Shown: one piece after another, positions 34,339 to 44,831 of the stretch | Layout of the letters: each line of letters begins with the position of its first letter | Numbering within the stretch: the first letter of the stretch is position 1 | Assembly: GCA_963930655.1 (NCBI GenBank) | Contig: OZ005621.1 | Location: 6,497,001-6,561,000, forward strand | DNA length: 64,000 nt | Reading direction: 5' to 3' | From: Myrica gale | Taxonomy: Eukaryota > Streptophyta > Magnoliopsida > Fagales > Myricaceae | Made by a program: the position numbers and the translations under genes | Notes under the pieces: generated by a model | Database searches by the model: none | What the model was told of the DNA's origin: nothing | Seen by the model: the letters and a program-made list of their open reading frames with translations, nothing else

Positions 34339-34350
34339 GCTTTGATACCA
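34339..34350 (-). other. Primer-binding site of Copia 1
   Basis: TGGTATCAAAGC directly against the 5' LTR on the element strand. It matches the 3' end of initiator Met-tRNA (TGGTATCAGAGC) at 11/12. Confidence 0.88.
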
Positions 34351-34572
34351 TGTAAAAATCAGTAATGGTTGCAAGGAAAACAGAGTCAATAACAGAGAGA
34401 ACTAGAGAGAGTTCTTGAATAACTTCCGTATATTGACTTGAGAATTAAAGTGAGCTTTACAAGTCTATATAAAGACTAAGAACTAACAGAATATACAACT
34501 AACTTGTAACAAGATTGCCACATCAGCTTAACAGAAATGTAACTGATCGTAGCTAAGTTACACATGTTAAGA
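34351..34572 (-). repeat. 5' LTR of Copia 1
   Basis: 222 bp, partner of 29691-29912, carries the element promoter. Confidence 0.95.
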
Positions 34573-34577
34573 CAACG

Positions 34578-35347
34578 TATATAATCTCAGTCTTCTAAAG
34601 GAAGATCAGAGGAAGGTTCCTTTTTTGGTCAAATTGTATGGAATTCCAACTGAGTATTGGTCTGCTAAAGGGTTGAGTTACGTAGTTAGTGGGATTGGCA
34701 CGCCTTTCACCTTTGTACTCCGACAGATTAACCTCGGAAAAGAAAAGAAGCAGCTTTCTCCGTTTATGCATTGAAGTGGCAGCAACTAAAAGGCTGGCTC
34801 GGAATGTGGATATAGTGGACATGCATGGATGGATACGAACTCACTGTATATGTCCCAGCAACTGAGTATTTTTAAGATTTTTTTCGATTCATATGAAAGA
34901 GTACTGATCATTGTCCGCGGCTTGTTGTGGTAATGTATCTTCATCACACCCTATATATACTTACTGCAAATGTTCGATTCGACTCTCTGATATATTGTAA
35001 TTATTACGTCCAACGAGACAGAGGATATGTGTCCGACATATATATATATATATATATAAAAGCAAACAAGTAACCATGCGAAACGTGCATGGATATTTTA
35101 TTTCAGGGCATGGTTTATGTGCCTAGAGGCGGGAAGCCCGTCGCACGTAAGTCGCAACGGATATAAACCTGTGAAGACGAGAGGATTTCATCAAGGTGAA
35201 ACCGATCGAACATGCGCCATTCGTATGCTTTGGCTATTAACATGTTGTTCACTTTATTTCAAGCCATAATATTATATGTTTAGTATATTACATCACAAGA
35301 TCCATTCTTCTCACAATCTTACCCTTTTTGGAACCACTCCTTTAGGT
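34578..35347. other. 3' flank of gene C
   Basis: Non-coding. 34860-35280 shares ordered blocks with the 3' flanks of E, F and H (TTCGATTCATATGAAAG, ATATATAAAAGCA..AC.GTAACCATGC, TTTTATTTCA, GTATGCTTTGGCTATTA). A TA microsatellite lies at 35040-35059. Confidence 0.6.
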
Positions 35348-35719
35348 TCACTGCCTGCAGTTCCCACCGGCGCCTTTATATGCATTATAATCCGCACATA
35401 CTGGGTCGCGGTGAGTTTGACCAGTCGAATCAGGAGTATTTGCATGCCCATAGGAAGGGTTCCGATCCTCTTCATTACTCTTTTCATTGTTGTTGGTTGT
35501 CTTAGTTTCTGTTGCGGCATCAACCTTGTTGGTCGTTTGATCTCTTGTGTCACTAGCACCACCAACGTGAACCTTTCCAGTAAACTTATTCGTTTCAGCA
35601 AGGAGCCGACGATTGGCCTTGGGCACATGCTCCTTCTCCACTGTGAGCCTTTCTGCATTGGCTTGCAGAGAAGCTAAGATCAAGAAAAATGTAGCAAAGA
35701 GTAAAAGCAAGGTCTTCAT
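35348..35719 (-). CDS. Array gene C: small secreted protein, two-Cys C-terminus
   Basis: 123 aa; family not recognised. Signal peptide residues 1-22 (LLLLFATFFLILASLQA core, cleavage ANA/ER), VPKANRRLL (32-40), a Thr/Asn/Lys-rich middle, acidic EED before NPSY (87-90), TPDSTGQTHRDP (95-106), Cys108 and Cys121 (C-x12-C). It has no membrane segment after the signal, so it is most likely secreted. Start at ATG 35719, after the leader acceptor TTTTGCAG at 35734; an in-frame TTG upstream lies in the leader. Nearly the same protein as H (58467). It pairs with pseudogene D just upstream, as F pairs with G. Confidence 0.85.
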   Translation of the reverse strand: MKTLLLLFATFFLILASLQANAERLTVEKEHVPKANRRLLAETNKFTGKVHVGGASDTRDQTTNKVDAATETKTTNNNEKSNEEDRNPSYGHANTPDSTGQTHRDPVCADYNAYKGAGGNCRQ

Positions 35720-35733
35720 CGTACTCAATCTAT

Positions 35734-36040
35734 CTGCAAAACGGTGAAATTATATGAGGCGAACGTGATTAAATACTGTCGTCTAAAAACTCAAATGACA
35801 AACTCAATTAGCAAGAGAACGTAATGCCAACCTTTTCTGCTTGTAGATGTTTTGGAGCAATGACGCAGAGGATGAAGAAGTCCCACTATATATAGGCGAT
35901 CTTCTTCGCGTGTTAAGGTGCATCAGTTGCGTGATTGAACAAATATCAAAGCACTAACAGGGAAAGGTGCAATGGGTGGTCACAACTGTGACACCATTTG
36001 TGCTATGGCCACCAAAGAAGTAATTATGATTAAGACATGC
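35734..36040 (-). promoter_or_regulatory. Gene C promoter and leader intron
   Basis: Minus-strand TATA box CCTATATATAG (about 35896-35886). Leader exon ends AGCAGAAAAG/GTTGG (donor 35831), intron to TTTTGCAG (35734), 98 nt. The distal block GGTGTCACAGTTGTGACCACCC lies at about 35970-35991 and is repeated in H. Confidence 0.6.
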
Positions 36041-36931
36041 AATAATTAAACAAATCTTTGTTAGTATTGAAATGTCTTCGATCTGTAAGAAATTATGGAT
36101 CATGTTTTCATTGTAGGGTACGCACTTGTGTGATCCATTGAGGATAAAGTGCGTAATTTTGTCTCATGTAATAATTTTGTCTCATGAATGGATCATAATT
36201 TCGAACTTTACTGACCTTTTACCCGAATATTTCCACTAGGTAGTGACATACTGTCTCTATACCAAAGTTTGGATTTTGAAAGTACTGAACCACGTGCCCC
36301 CTTGTACCTATTCTTAATTGGGGTGCATTTTCAATTCCCGTTGACCTTCGATTGATCGACGTCTATGAATGTTTTTCTTTAGCAAATCAGATCAATGTTT
36401 GTAATTAAGGTTGGAGAAGTACTATTAGCTAAACCTTAATTAATTTGTCTTAGTTCCCCATATTCCTCGAGAACACTAGAGCAAAGTGCACCCATACAGA
36501 AGCCAGTTCCGTTTCTAATTGACTCGAGCTCTAACATTAATGATTTGGACCCCCTAATAAGATGAGCTCAAATTGTATAAATCCAACTCGGCGACGTTAC
36601 TTATGGTTGAGATCTGGGTAAATTTATCGGTCATGCATGGCATGGGATCCTTTTATTTCAAAACAGATATCAAATTTCATAGCATTAGTTTGCACACAAA
36701 GCCAGAATTGTGGATACGTTACATAAATATATATATGTATAAACTGACTCCTTCCTCTTAGTGAAACTATATAAACATGTGCCATAGTCATATCATTTGG
36801 CTACTAACGTACTGTTGGTTCCCGCTTTATTACAAGCCACACCATATTTCGTGTCCTACTCATGCATAAGCTCCGTTCTCCTCAAAAGCTTAGTTTTTGA
36901 TCGGGGGCTTACGATCATCGGCGTAGAAATG
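36041..36931. other. Gene C upstream flank / gene D 3' flank
   Basis: No gene. 36230-36440 matches the upstream flank of F (51080-51200). 36535-36640 matches 51650-51760 (ATGATTTGGACCCCC, AATAAGATGAGCTCAAATTG). This shows that C-D and F-G arose by duplication of one two-gene block. Confidence 0.65.
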
Positions 36932-37255
36932 CTAAGTTTCAGTGTACGATCCACAGGCATGTCCAGAGCTTTCATACATTGGGTTTGCTTTGTCATCGTC
37001 AGCTTCAGCAGCTTTGTCACCGCCTATCTTAATTTCCGTGCTCCCGACGGCGCCCCTGTTGGTAGTGTGATCTTCTGTGTTGCCAGCACCCACACTAATT
37101 ACTTTTCGATCGACCAAGCCTTGTTTCGGTTTTAAGCATGTCGGTTTGCCTTCGGCCTGCCCTCTTCAGTGAGCGTCGGCGTCCTTTCAGCACCGGCTTG
37201 CAGCTTCGCCAAGGTTAAGAGAATGCAACCACACGAACACAGGTGAGGTCTTAAT
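36932..37255 (-). pseudogene. Array copy D: broken secreted-peptide gene (A/D/G branch)
   Basis: Homologous to A and G along its length, but the start codon reads ATT (37255-37253) at the position of ATG-AAG-ACC. The signal-peptide frame stops after about 24 codons (SRC-stop). The continuation LQAGAERTPTLTEEGRPKA is in another frame and also stops, and the tail NPMYESSGHACGSYTET resumes in a third segment. At least two frameshifts plus loss of the start make a protein impossible. Family TATA box at about 37468-37461. Confidence 0.8.
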
Positions 37256-38095
37256 GATCAGTCTGTCCACCGAATCCTGAAAAGAAGCCGCATGTGTGTG
37301 TTAAGAACAGTATCTAACAAAACCAAAGGACTAAAAGTAAATAATGAAGTTAATTAGCACTGTCACAATGGTTAGGGTTAGTGTCTACAACACATAAGTA
37401 TCGTATTTTCTACAAGAAGTTATTTATGGAGAGATGACAGGGATGGATACCAAAGCTGCCAGTATATAGGCGATCTTCTGCATGCGCATATTGAGTTGCC
37501 TGTTGTTGCGTGATGGGATTATAGTGGAGCACTAAAAAAGCGAGGGTGGAGTGGGCTGTGGGTGTATCACAATTTCGGCACCATTTGCGAGAAGCTGTAG
37601 CCACCAAAGTGGTAATTATGATTAAAAGCGATAACTAAGTATTCATTGTTTATATTCAGTGGGTTAATAATTGATCGTGGAGCATGCATGCTTTTATAAT
37701 TGTAGGATTCAAACACGTGTGGTTCATTGGATATGATCAATACACAACTTTTTTCAACCGCTGAACCTATCCATTCTCGTCTGAAATTATACCTTATAAG
37801 TAATTACTTTAAGAAGCTTAAAAATAGATTTAACTAGTCTTTTAAAGTTAAATCGCAGATGTGATTAGTACTATTTAGGTCGTTACAGATGCAGAGCCTA
37901 TATATGTTTATAATCAGCCCTTTGATGGTTGAAGTATCAGATAAGCTGCTCTAGGATATCATATTCATTTCCAAAAGCAATTGTTGGGTGTCCTGTAGAT
38001 TACCTTAATTTCTATATGTGATGTTTCTGAGGGTAGATATATATAGTTCTTTCATCTATCCCCTTTGATATTTAATGTCTTTGATGTTTCTTAGG
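37256..38095. other. Gene D upstream flank
   Basis: Contains the D promoter (TATA context CGCCTATATACTGG at about 37460-37473) and a distal block reading VATASRKWCRNC on the minus strand at about 37570-37607. This block is shared with A, F and H as DNA. No gene. Confidence 0.5.
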
Positions 38096-38345
38096 TTAGA
38101 GTACTACTGTAACAAAGAGTACAAGTAAGGTTTTCACAATCAATCTGTCTATCAAAACTTGAAAAGAATAAGCAGGTGTAATTTAATAATATAAACTGTT
38201 AAAGACACCTAAATGAAAATATTAATTTGCAGAAGTACTCGAGCAAAGACTTATCACGTATGTACTTAATTACCAGCGTTTTCTGCTAAAAGATGTTTAG
38301 GAGGAATGAAGGAGTCGATGCAAAAGTGACAATATTATATAGGAG
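38096..38345 (-). pseudogene. Array 5' stub: promoter, leader and 13 codons only
   Basis: The family promoter (TATATAATA on the minus strand, about 38340-38332) and leader (TCTTTTAGCAGAAAACGCTG/GTAATT) are followed by GTGAAAACCTTACTTGTACT, the usual signal-peptide start with ATG changed to GTG. The frame stops after 13 residues (TAA, 38098-38096), and no downstream part of the gene is present. It is a remnant of a TPxS-branch member. Its upstream flank is recognisable to about 40240. Confidence 0.75.
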
Positions 38346-38827
38346 ATTTCTTTGCCTCTTAAGGTGTAGTACTAATGTGATATATATCCACACAAAAAGA
38401 AAAGAAAAAGAAGGTATACTCATGTGATAGAATAAATATCAAAAGCAGTACTGCAACTATATATGTATGGACCAATATCATTTCATTGTAGTGGGGGTAT
38501 CATGAGAATTGCGGCACCACTAATTTGGAGACGCTGTCGGCACCAAAGAAGTAATTATGATTAAAACAATAATCAAGCATTTAATTAATTGTTAATATTC
38601 AACGTTTTAGTGAGTAACTATATATGGACCGTCCTTTCATTGTAGGGTGCAAAAATGTGACATCGGTTGAGGACAAAGTGCGCAATTCGTAATAATGAGG
38701 AGGTCGAGCACTTCGCCCCATCTCCACATACAACACTTAATTTGTCACGTATGAGTTCAAGAAGAGTCTAGTTAGATGGAAAGCTTCAAGAAATGAAGAC
38801 AGTAATGGAAAAAAACTAACACGAATG

Positions 38828-39018
38828 TATCTATGAGAAGACCCCCTTAGAGTAAGCCAATTAGGGTGTATGTATTTTGACTATGCCAATGATATTTTTT
38901 TCATTCTGTTCTAAAAATTATTTAGTGCTCAAGGGTTTTATGTAACCCTTCACTCGTTCTAGGCTGTATATCTTGAATTTTAAGATTAATGAAACTACGT
39001 ACTTACCATTTACCTAAA
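38828..39018 (+). mobile_element. 5'-truncated LINE 3' end
   Basis: Same tail as 7740-7908 (TATATCTTGAATTT.AAGATTAATGAAACTAC...TTACCATTTAC, then A run). The left boundary is unclear. Confidence 0.55.
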
Positions 39019-39072
39019 AAAAGTGGTAATTAATCACATGCATGCCATAATTATGATGGAGCACATTAATTT

Positions 39073-39375
39073 TTTTTGGGTAAGTGGTAAGTGTATTAAA
39101 GAACTCAAAAACAAACAACTAAGCCCTTAAAAGAGGCACAAGTCAAACGTCAAAAATTATAGCCAAATCTCACAGAAGACAAGAGGGAGCACACTACACT
39201 ATCTATGAATAAATCCAAAAGTACATCAACTCCATATCAGGATGGGCGCCTAGCTCCATAGTGCTAAGCTTATGGCACTTCTAACATTAAGAACAATCTA
39301 CTCAAAAATCTCAACAATTCTCTTAGACTTACATGTGTGAATGCGGGCATTTTGCTCACGCCAAATGTGGTAGAA
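39073..39375 (-). mobile_element. 5'-truncated LINE with 14-bp target duplication
   Basis: 303 bp between perfect repeats GAGCACATTAATTT (39059-39072 and 39376-39389). It starts with a T run (A tail on the minus strand). At its other end, minus-strand codons read FYHIWREQNARIHTCKSKRI and VEIFE-stop, the last residues of LINE ORF2. A related truncated copy lies at 48750-48970. Confidence 0.88.
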
Positions 39376-39389
39376 GAGCACATTAATTT

Positions 39390-40300
39390 CTTTCACACTA
39401 ATTATAACAATTGACTTTCAGTGATAAGCAGTACTTGACCAAGGGTTGACGCAAGATATTCTAATAGCCTATATATCTTGGCCATTAAGGGGTACTTTAC
39501 GGCCACAGTACTGCATGACATAAATTTTCAATATCAACGGTAAAGAAAATAGTTATATATGTCACGTCATGATCCATTGTCTGGTGAAAATAGTAACATG
39601 CATGGTTTCTGCGATTTAAACTTTATTTCTTTGTGATCTAATTTTTGACCCCCTAGTCTTACCATACGTTCGTCCCATTGTCATAAGCAAATAAACTAGT
39701 ACTGCAATATTCGAACTAGAGCTAGCAAATTAATATTTATAATTTACCACGAGGGTTTAGGTAGAAAATCAAATACTGAATCAATCGCTGTACTTATAAT
39801 TTTGGTGTGTATGTTTCAGTTTTCCGTTAACCTTCAACACTTCAATTACGGTTTTTATTGCTTAAACTTCAATGGTTGGTGAGTTTATATATAGATTTAT
39901 ACGTATATACTTTGCTAATATTTGTGTACACTGTTAATAAACCATCTAGATTTATATATATCTGTTAGATAACGACGGGGCCTTCTTGAAGTATCTCATC
40001 GTCCTAGCTCGTTATAGAGATACAAAGAGCAAGGTCATGAAGGTCATAAATATACATTGCAAATTGAAGGATTTTGGGCGCATTATTTATCAAACAATTC
40101 AATAGAATGATCATGGATAGAGTATCTTATTGTATGGCTGAAAATCCAATACAAAACTCTACATGAGTAGTTAGGAAACGGAAGAAATCGGATGAATTGA
40201 AATGATTCATTTCGTACCTTATATACCGATAACCACCATGGTCGAAGTTATCACCATCCCAAGGGGTACAATTGAACATCGGGACACCCGGCCCACAATT
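39390..40300. repeat. Upstream flank of the 38-kb stub (array duplication block)
   Basis: 39800-39870 matches the upstream flanks of B, C and F. 39990-40230 matches 55330-55540 almost base for base (TCGTTATAGAGATA, GGATTTTGGG, ATTATTTATCAAACAATTCAAT, GAATTGAAATG). No coding sequence. Confidence 0.7.
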
Positions 40301-40640
40301 TTTTTTTCTTTTTTTTGGGAAAGTAAGTTTGTATTAAATGAAAAATGGCGTAACCACCCTACAAATTAAAGAACAGACGAAAAGCACCTGCAGAATACTA
40401 GGGGCTTGTTCGGTTTATTTAAATTATTAGGATTTTTTGAATCCTGTGAATACACAAACCGAACATGTTTTTTAACATCACTTAAAAATAACTACTGCAC
40501 GCATGCCAATAAAATTAACATCACCTAAAAATTCTCAAAACACAAAAAATTCTCAAAATACTCTATAACCGAACAGCCTCAAAGATTACAAAGAAGCTAT
40601 CAGATCATGATCAGGTCAAAACAACATAAAATAGAATATA
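40300..40640 (-). mobile_element. LINE 3' fragment with a nested MITE
   Basis: A T run (40300-40318) then GGGAAAGTAAGTTTGTATTAAATG looks like a leftward LINE 3' end. It is interrupted at 40401-40580 by a small element with inverted ends. Confidence 0.4.
40401..40580. mobile_element. MITE with GGGGCTTGTTCGG ends
   Basis: Left GGGGCTTGTTCGGTT and right, inward, GAGGCTGTTCGGTTA are near-matching inverted ends 180 bp apart, as in Tourist/hAT-type MITEs. The target duplication was not resolved. Confidence 0.5.
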
Positions 40641-41048
40641 GTTTTGTTTGAGTTTATGTAGCTTCACAAAAATGCCAATGAGAAGACGTAAATTAAGGTC
40701 TCCTGCGTTTTATGGACACATCAACGACCCTTCTTAAGATTGCTTTCGATATCCATCATTCCCTGCGTACGTACTGCAGTCTGCAAATGAAATCCACAGC
40801 TACAGTCACTAGGTTAACGAGAGTTAAGAGACAGATTATATCAGACATGTATATATATAAAAGCAAACACGTAACCATGCAAACCGTGCATGGATATATA
40901 TTTTATTTCATATCTATATTTCACAGCATATAGTTTAAGTGCGTAGAGGCCGAAACCCGCGGTCGCACGCAAGTCGCAAAGGATATATATATCTGTAGAC
41001 AGAAGATTTCATCTAGGTGAAACTGAACATGCGCCATCCCGATCCGTA
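40641..41048. other. 3' flank of copy E (distal part)
   Basis: Matches 57930-58375 downstream of H in order (TTTATGTAGCTTCACAAAAATGCC, CATCAACGACCCTTCTTAAG, GTAACCATGCA, GTGCGTAGAGGCCGAA, GAAACTGAACATGCGCC). It is cut at 41048 by Pack-MULE 3. Confidence 0.75.
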
Positions 41049-41233
41049 TGCTTTTGGGGGAAAAGATTGGGTTCAAAGACAGTTCGTTCAAAGATGAACA
41101 AAGCAACGGCTTAGATCTACCTTCCCATATCAAAGGGACAAAATAAAGACACCTCATTTAATGAGGTGAGGCCGGCTTGACTTGGTTTTAGCTCAGCTTT
41201 CGTTTACAATCTAATTTTTTCCCGCATAATATT

Positions 41234-41683
41234 TTGGAATCTTTCGTCTTTCAGAACACACTTCCTTGTTCCCCTGTTTTCTCTATCTCCTATTGCAGTC
41301 CCATTTTCTATCCAGCTTTCAATGCACTCAGTATTCAGTTTGTTGATTCTGGTGAGAATGAAAGAGAAGCAGCGTCTGCAAGATTGCTTTTCATCCGTTT
41401 GATTGATGGGAAAATGCATGTTTTATATGCCAACATCGAGAACCTGCATATTGAGCTTGCCTCTGTGATGGCGCATTTGAATTTGCCGCTTGACCGAGTT
41501 TTTGGGATTCAGGCATTAGATTTGTTAGTACATGTTTATTGTACCCAGTTTAAGAATCTGGGTTTTGATTATGCTATTGATGTGTTTCGGTTATTGGCCA
41601 ATACAGCTATGTTTCTGTCTCAGCAGACTTGCAATTTTTTGTTAAGTTCTTTGGTTAACTCAAATGAGCTTGTGGGAAAGTGA
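41234..41683 (+). pseudogene. Captured pentatricopeptide-repeat (PPR) gene fragment
   Basis: The forward frame of 149 codons contains ALDLLVHVYCTQFKNLGFDY, AIDVFRLLANTAMFLSQQTC and NFLLSSLVNSNELVGK. This is the pattern of PPR helices (AIDVF..L......PS..TCN.LLSSLVK.NEL) near the N-terminal part of a P-class PPR protein. Such proteins bind organelle RNA. Only about two repeats are present. The frame starts beside the TIR without an evident transit peptide and ends at a premature stop (41683). It is a captured fragment. Confidence 0.65.
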
Positions 41684-42090
41684 TCAATATCCCAACCTAG
41701 GACCTTACAAACAACCTGCCCAAAAGCCCTATGTACCCGCTTCCTTTTTGTCGTCGATATCCCCATGCCGATTCAGATGCAACACAGGGCAAATCCCTGC
41801 TCAACCCTCTCTACACAGATCTTATTCACTTTCGAGTAGGGCATTTCTTCCTCAAATCAGCTGAAAAATTCATGCCTTTTGGTCACTAGCAGAACCGTCC
41901 TCGCCATAACAGCAACTCCAGACAAAAAATCATCTTTGAACCCATTGTTTTTTCAAACCAACAACCTCCCTGGGACAAACCCAATTCTATCATTTGAAGG
42001 ACACAAGGCATTAGATGAAGAGCGGAGAAGAAGAAAATGTGGGAGGCGTGGGAGCTGTGTTGGGGAAGACGACTCATTTATAGATTGTGA
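41684..42090. other. Rest of the Pack-MULE 3 interior
   Basis: Host-like, moderately GC-rich DNA without a recognisable gene. Open frames on both strands have no identifiable domain. It may be a second captured segment. Confidence 0.4.
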
Positions 42091-42327
42091 AAAAATTGAG
42101 CCAAAACCAAGCCGAGCCGGTCTCACTCATTAAATGAGGTGTCTTTATTTTGTCCCTTAGATATGTGAAGATAGATCTGAGTCGTTGCTTTGTTTATCTT
42201 TGAACGAACTATCTTTGAACCCAATCATTTCCCTGCTTTTCTATTAATACGTGGTTCCACTTAATTTCAAGCTATAATAATATTATATGCTTATTAGTAT
42301 ATTACATCAAAAGCTCCATTAGCTTAC

Positions 42328-42550
42328 TGTAAAAATCAGTAACGGTAGCAAGAAAAACAGAGTCAATAACAGAGAGAACTAGAGAAAGTTCTTTGAATAC
42401 TTCCGTATATTGACTTAACCATTGAAGTGAACTTTACAAGTCTATATAAAGACTAAGAACTAACAGAATATACAACTGACTCGTAACAAGATTGCCACAT
42501 CAGCTTTAACAGAATTTTAACTGATCATAGCTAATTTACACATGTTAAGA
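42328..42550 (-). repeat. 3' LTR of Copia 2
   Basis: 223 bp, one mismatch to 46967-47189 (AACAGAATTTT against AACAGACTTTT). A polypurine tract (CTTGAGGGGGAG on the element strand) abuts it at 42551-42562. Confidence 0.95.
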
Positions 42551-42557
42551 CTCCCCC

Positions 42558-44831
42558 TCAAGATGGACCAAAAATATTTAGAAGGTGCATCTTGGACAAT
42601 AAGAAATGGAACTGAGCAGACCCCAAAGCCTTAGTGAATAAATCAGCTAACTGATGCTTGGAACTAATATGCATAGTATGAATAAGCCCGGATTGAATCT
42701 TCTCACGTATAAGATGACAATCCAATTCAATGTGCTTTGTGCGCTCATGAAACACTGGATTGGCTGCAATGTGAAGAGCTGCAACATTATCACAGAAGAG
42801 GAGAGCAGGTTGCTGATGAGAAACTTGCAGATCAGTGAGCAAAAATTTGAGCCAAGTGAGCTCACAACTAGTAGAGGCCATAGCTCTATACTCAGCCTCA
42901 GCTGAGGAACGCGAAATTGTGGTTTGCTTCTTGGATTTCCAAGAAATGAGGGAATCACCAAGAAAGATACAAAAACCAGTTACTGATCTCCTAGTGTCAG
43001 CACATCCAGCCCAGTCACTATCAGTGAAAGCCTTGAGATGCAATGTGGATGAAGCCGAGAAAAATAGACCTTGGCCTGGTGAACCTTTGAGATATCTTAA
43101 GACTCTATGAGCTGCATCAAGATGCTGAGAATGAGGAGAATCCATGAATTGACTGAGGAGTTGCATAGCATATGATAAATCTGGGCGTGTGATGGTCAGA
43201 TAGAGTAAGCGACCCACCAATCTTCTATACACAGTAGGATCAGGTAATGGAGAATTAGCTGCTCGGGTCAATTTGAGATTTTGCTCAGCTGGTGTATGAA
43301 CTGGTTTAGCACCAGTAAATCCAGAATCAGACAAGATATCCAAGGCAAACTTGCGTTGGCAAACTGTGATTCCAGCTGGAGATCTAGCTACTTCTAAGCC
43401 AAGAAAATATTTGAGCTGGCCAAGGTCCTTTATCTTGAATTGCTGGTCTATGACAGATTTGAAGCTATTGATGAGATCCAAATTATCTCCAGCAAGAATA
43501 ATATCATCCACATAGACTAATAACACCATAAATGATGAAGTAGTCTTCTTAGTGAACAAAGTATAGTCAGCTTTGGATTGTGTGAAGTCATGAAGTAACA
43601 AAAAATCAGAAAATTTCTTGAACCATTGCCGAGAGGCTTGCTTTAGGCCATAAAGAGATTTGTTCAATTTGCAAACTTGATGCTCCCCCTTACGAGAAAA
43701 ACCAGGAGGTAACTTCATGTAAATGTCTTCATGAAGATTACCATGCAAGAAAGCATTGTTGACATCAAGTTGTTGAAGATACCAATTCTTGGAGGCAGCC
43801 ACGACAAGAAGGACTCTCACTGAAGTAAGTTTGGCAACAGGGGAGAAGGTTTCAAAATAGTCAAACCCTTCTTTTTGAGTGAAGCCCTTTGCCACCAATC
43901 TAGCTTTATGTCTTTCTATAGATCCATCAGCCCGAAATTTCAACTTATAAATCCATTTGCAATCAATAGGAATATGTCCAGGAGGTAATGAGCAGATTGT
44001 CCAGGTGTTATTTTGTTCTAAGGCCTCAATTTCCTTGGCCATAGCTGCTTGCCACTCAATGGACTTAACTGCTTCTTTGAAGTGGGTAGGTTCAATATGG
44101 TTGTTAACAGCAAGAACATAAGCTTTGTGGGAAGTAGAAAGTTTGTCATAGGTAAGACAAGAGGTGATGGAATAAGCACTGCCAGGTGAATGATATGAGG
44201 AAACACTTGACTGATGTGGTTTGGCCAGAGAACTCACAGCTAGTTGACAATGATAGTTCTTCAAATAGTCAGGAGTTTTTCGAATTCTGGAAGACTTGCG
44301 GGTAGGAGGTACTTCAGCAGAAGAATCATCAAAAGGAACAGGTATAAGAGGAGGGATGAAATCATCATTAGGCTGTGATGAAGGAAAATCAATATGTGAT
44401 GATGGAATATTAGATGAAGGAGAAGAAATATCAGATGTAAAAGAAAGAGGGGAAACATAAGAAGTGGATGAAATGTCATTAGGTATGGAGCTAATGACAG
44501 TAGGTAAGACAATGTTATTGGAGGAATTAACAGAGAAATGTTTAAAAGGGAAAATATCCTCATGGAAAATAACATTTTCTAGAAATGAAAACTTGATGAG
44601 ACTGAAGACTATAAACTTTGTAACCCTTAACACCATTCGGGTATCCAAGAAAGACACATTGCTCAGCTCTAGAGTCAAACTTGTGTCTATTCCGAGAGAG
44701 TGTAGAAACATAGCAAAGACAACCAAGAATTTTGAGATGTTCATAAGAAGGTGGAGTAGAATAAAGCATATGAAATGGAGACTTATTATTGAGCAAAGGA
44801 GAAGGCAGCCTATTGATGAGATAAGCAGCAC
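42558..44831 (-). pseudogene. Copia 2 pol: reverse transcriptase and RNase H
   Basis: Open frame from about 44575 to the stop at 42558. It holds [12 protein letters not shown], the catalytic [30 protein letters not shown] and [13 protein letters not shown], the same order and length as Copia 1. It is separated from integrase by an extra T in a T run (44575-44578; four T against three in Copia 1). Enzyme domains appear intact in themselves, but no continuous gag-pol is encoded. Confidence 0.93.

Larger units (their letters stand above)
29691..34572 (-). mobile_element. Full-length Ty1-copia retrotransposon 1
   Basis: 4882 bp. Two 222-bp LTRs (29691-29912, 34351-34572), perfect 5-bp target duplication CAACG (29686-29690, 34573-34577), primer site for initiator Met-tRNA, polypurine tract and gag-pol in Copia order. 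The LTR read in element orientation starts TCTTAACATG and ends TTTTTACA, that is TC..CA, not TG..CA. The LTRs differ at 4 of 222 positions. One frameshift in pol inactivates the coding region. A closely related copy lies at 42328-47189. Confidence 0.97.
41058..42233. mobile_element. Pack-MULE 3 with a PPR gene fragment
   Basis: 1176 bp with about 140-bp TIRs (41058-41200 and 42090-42233), starting GGGAAAAGATTGGGTTC and, inward from the right, GGGAAATGATTGGGTTC. They continue TTCGTTCAAAGAT.AACAAAGCAACG. Flanking TGCTTTTGG (41049-41057) and TGCTTTTCT (42234-42242) match 7/9. The interior carries a PPR fragment and no transposase. It is inserted in the 3' flank of copy E. Confidence 0.82.

Noticed and set aside
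29691..34572. Functional gag-pol in Copia 1
   Set aside because: A one-base deletion near 32170 puts RT/RNase H out of frame. There is no sign of a programmed shift there, as Copia 2 is continuous at this point.
35348..35719. Assigning gene C and relatives to the CEP hormone family
   Set aside because: Only the S-x-G-x-x-H spacing matches. The FRPT-PG core is absent, one member lacks the box, and a conserved Cys follows.
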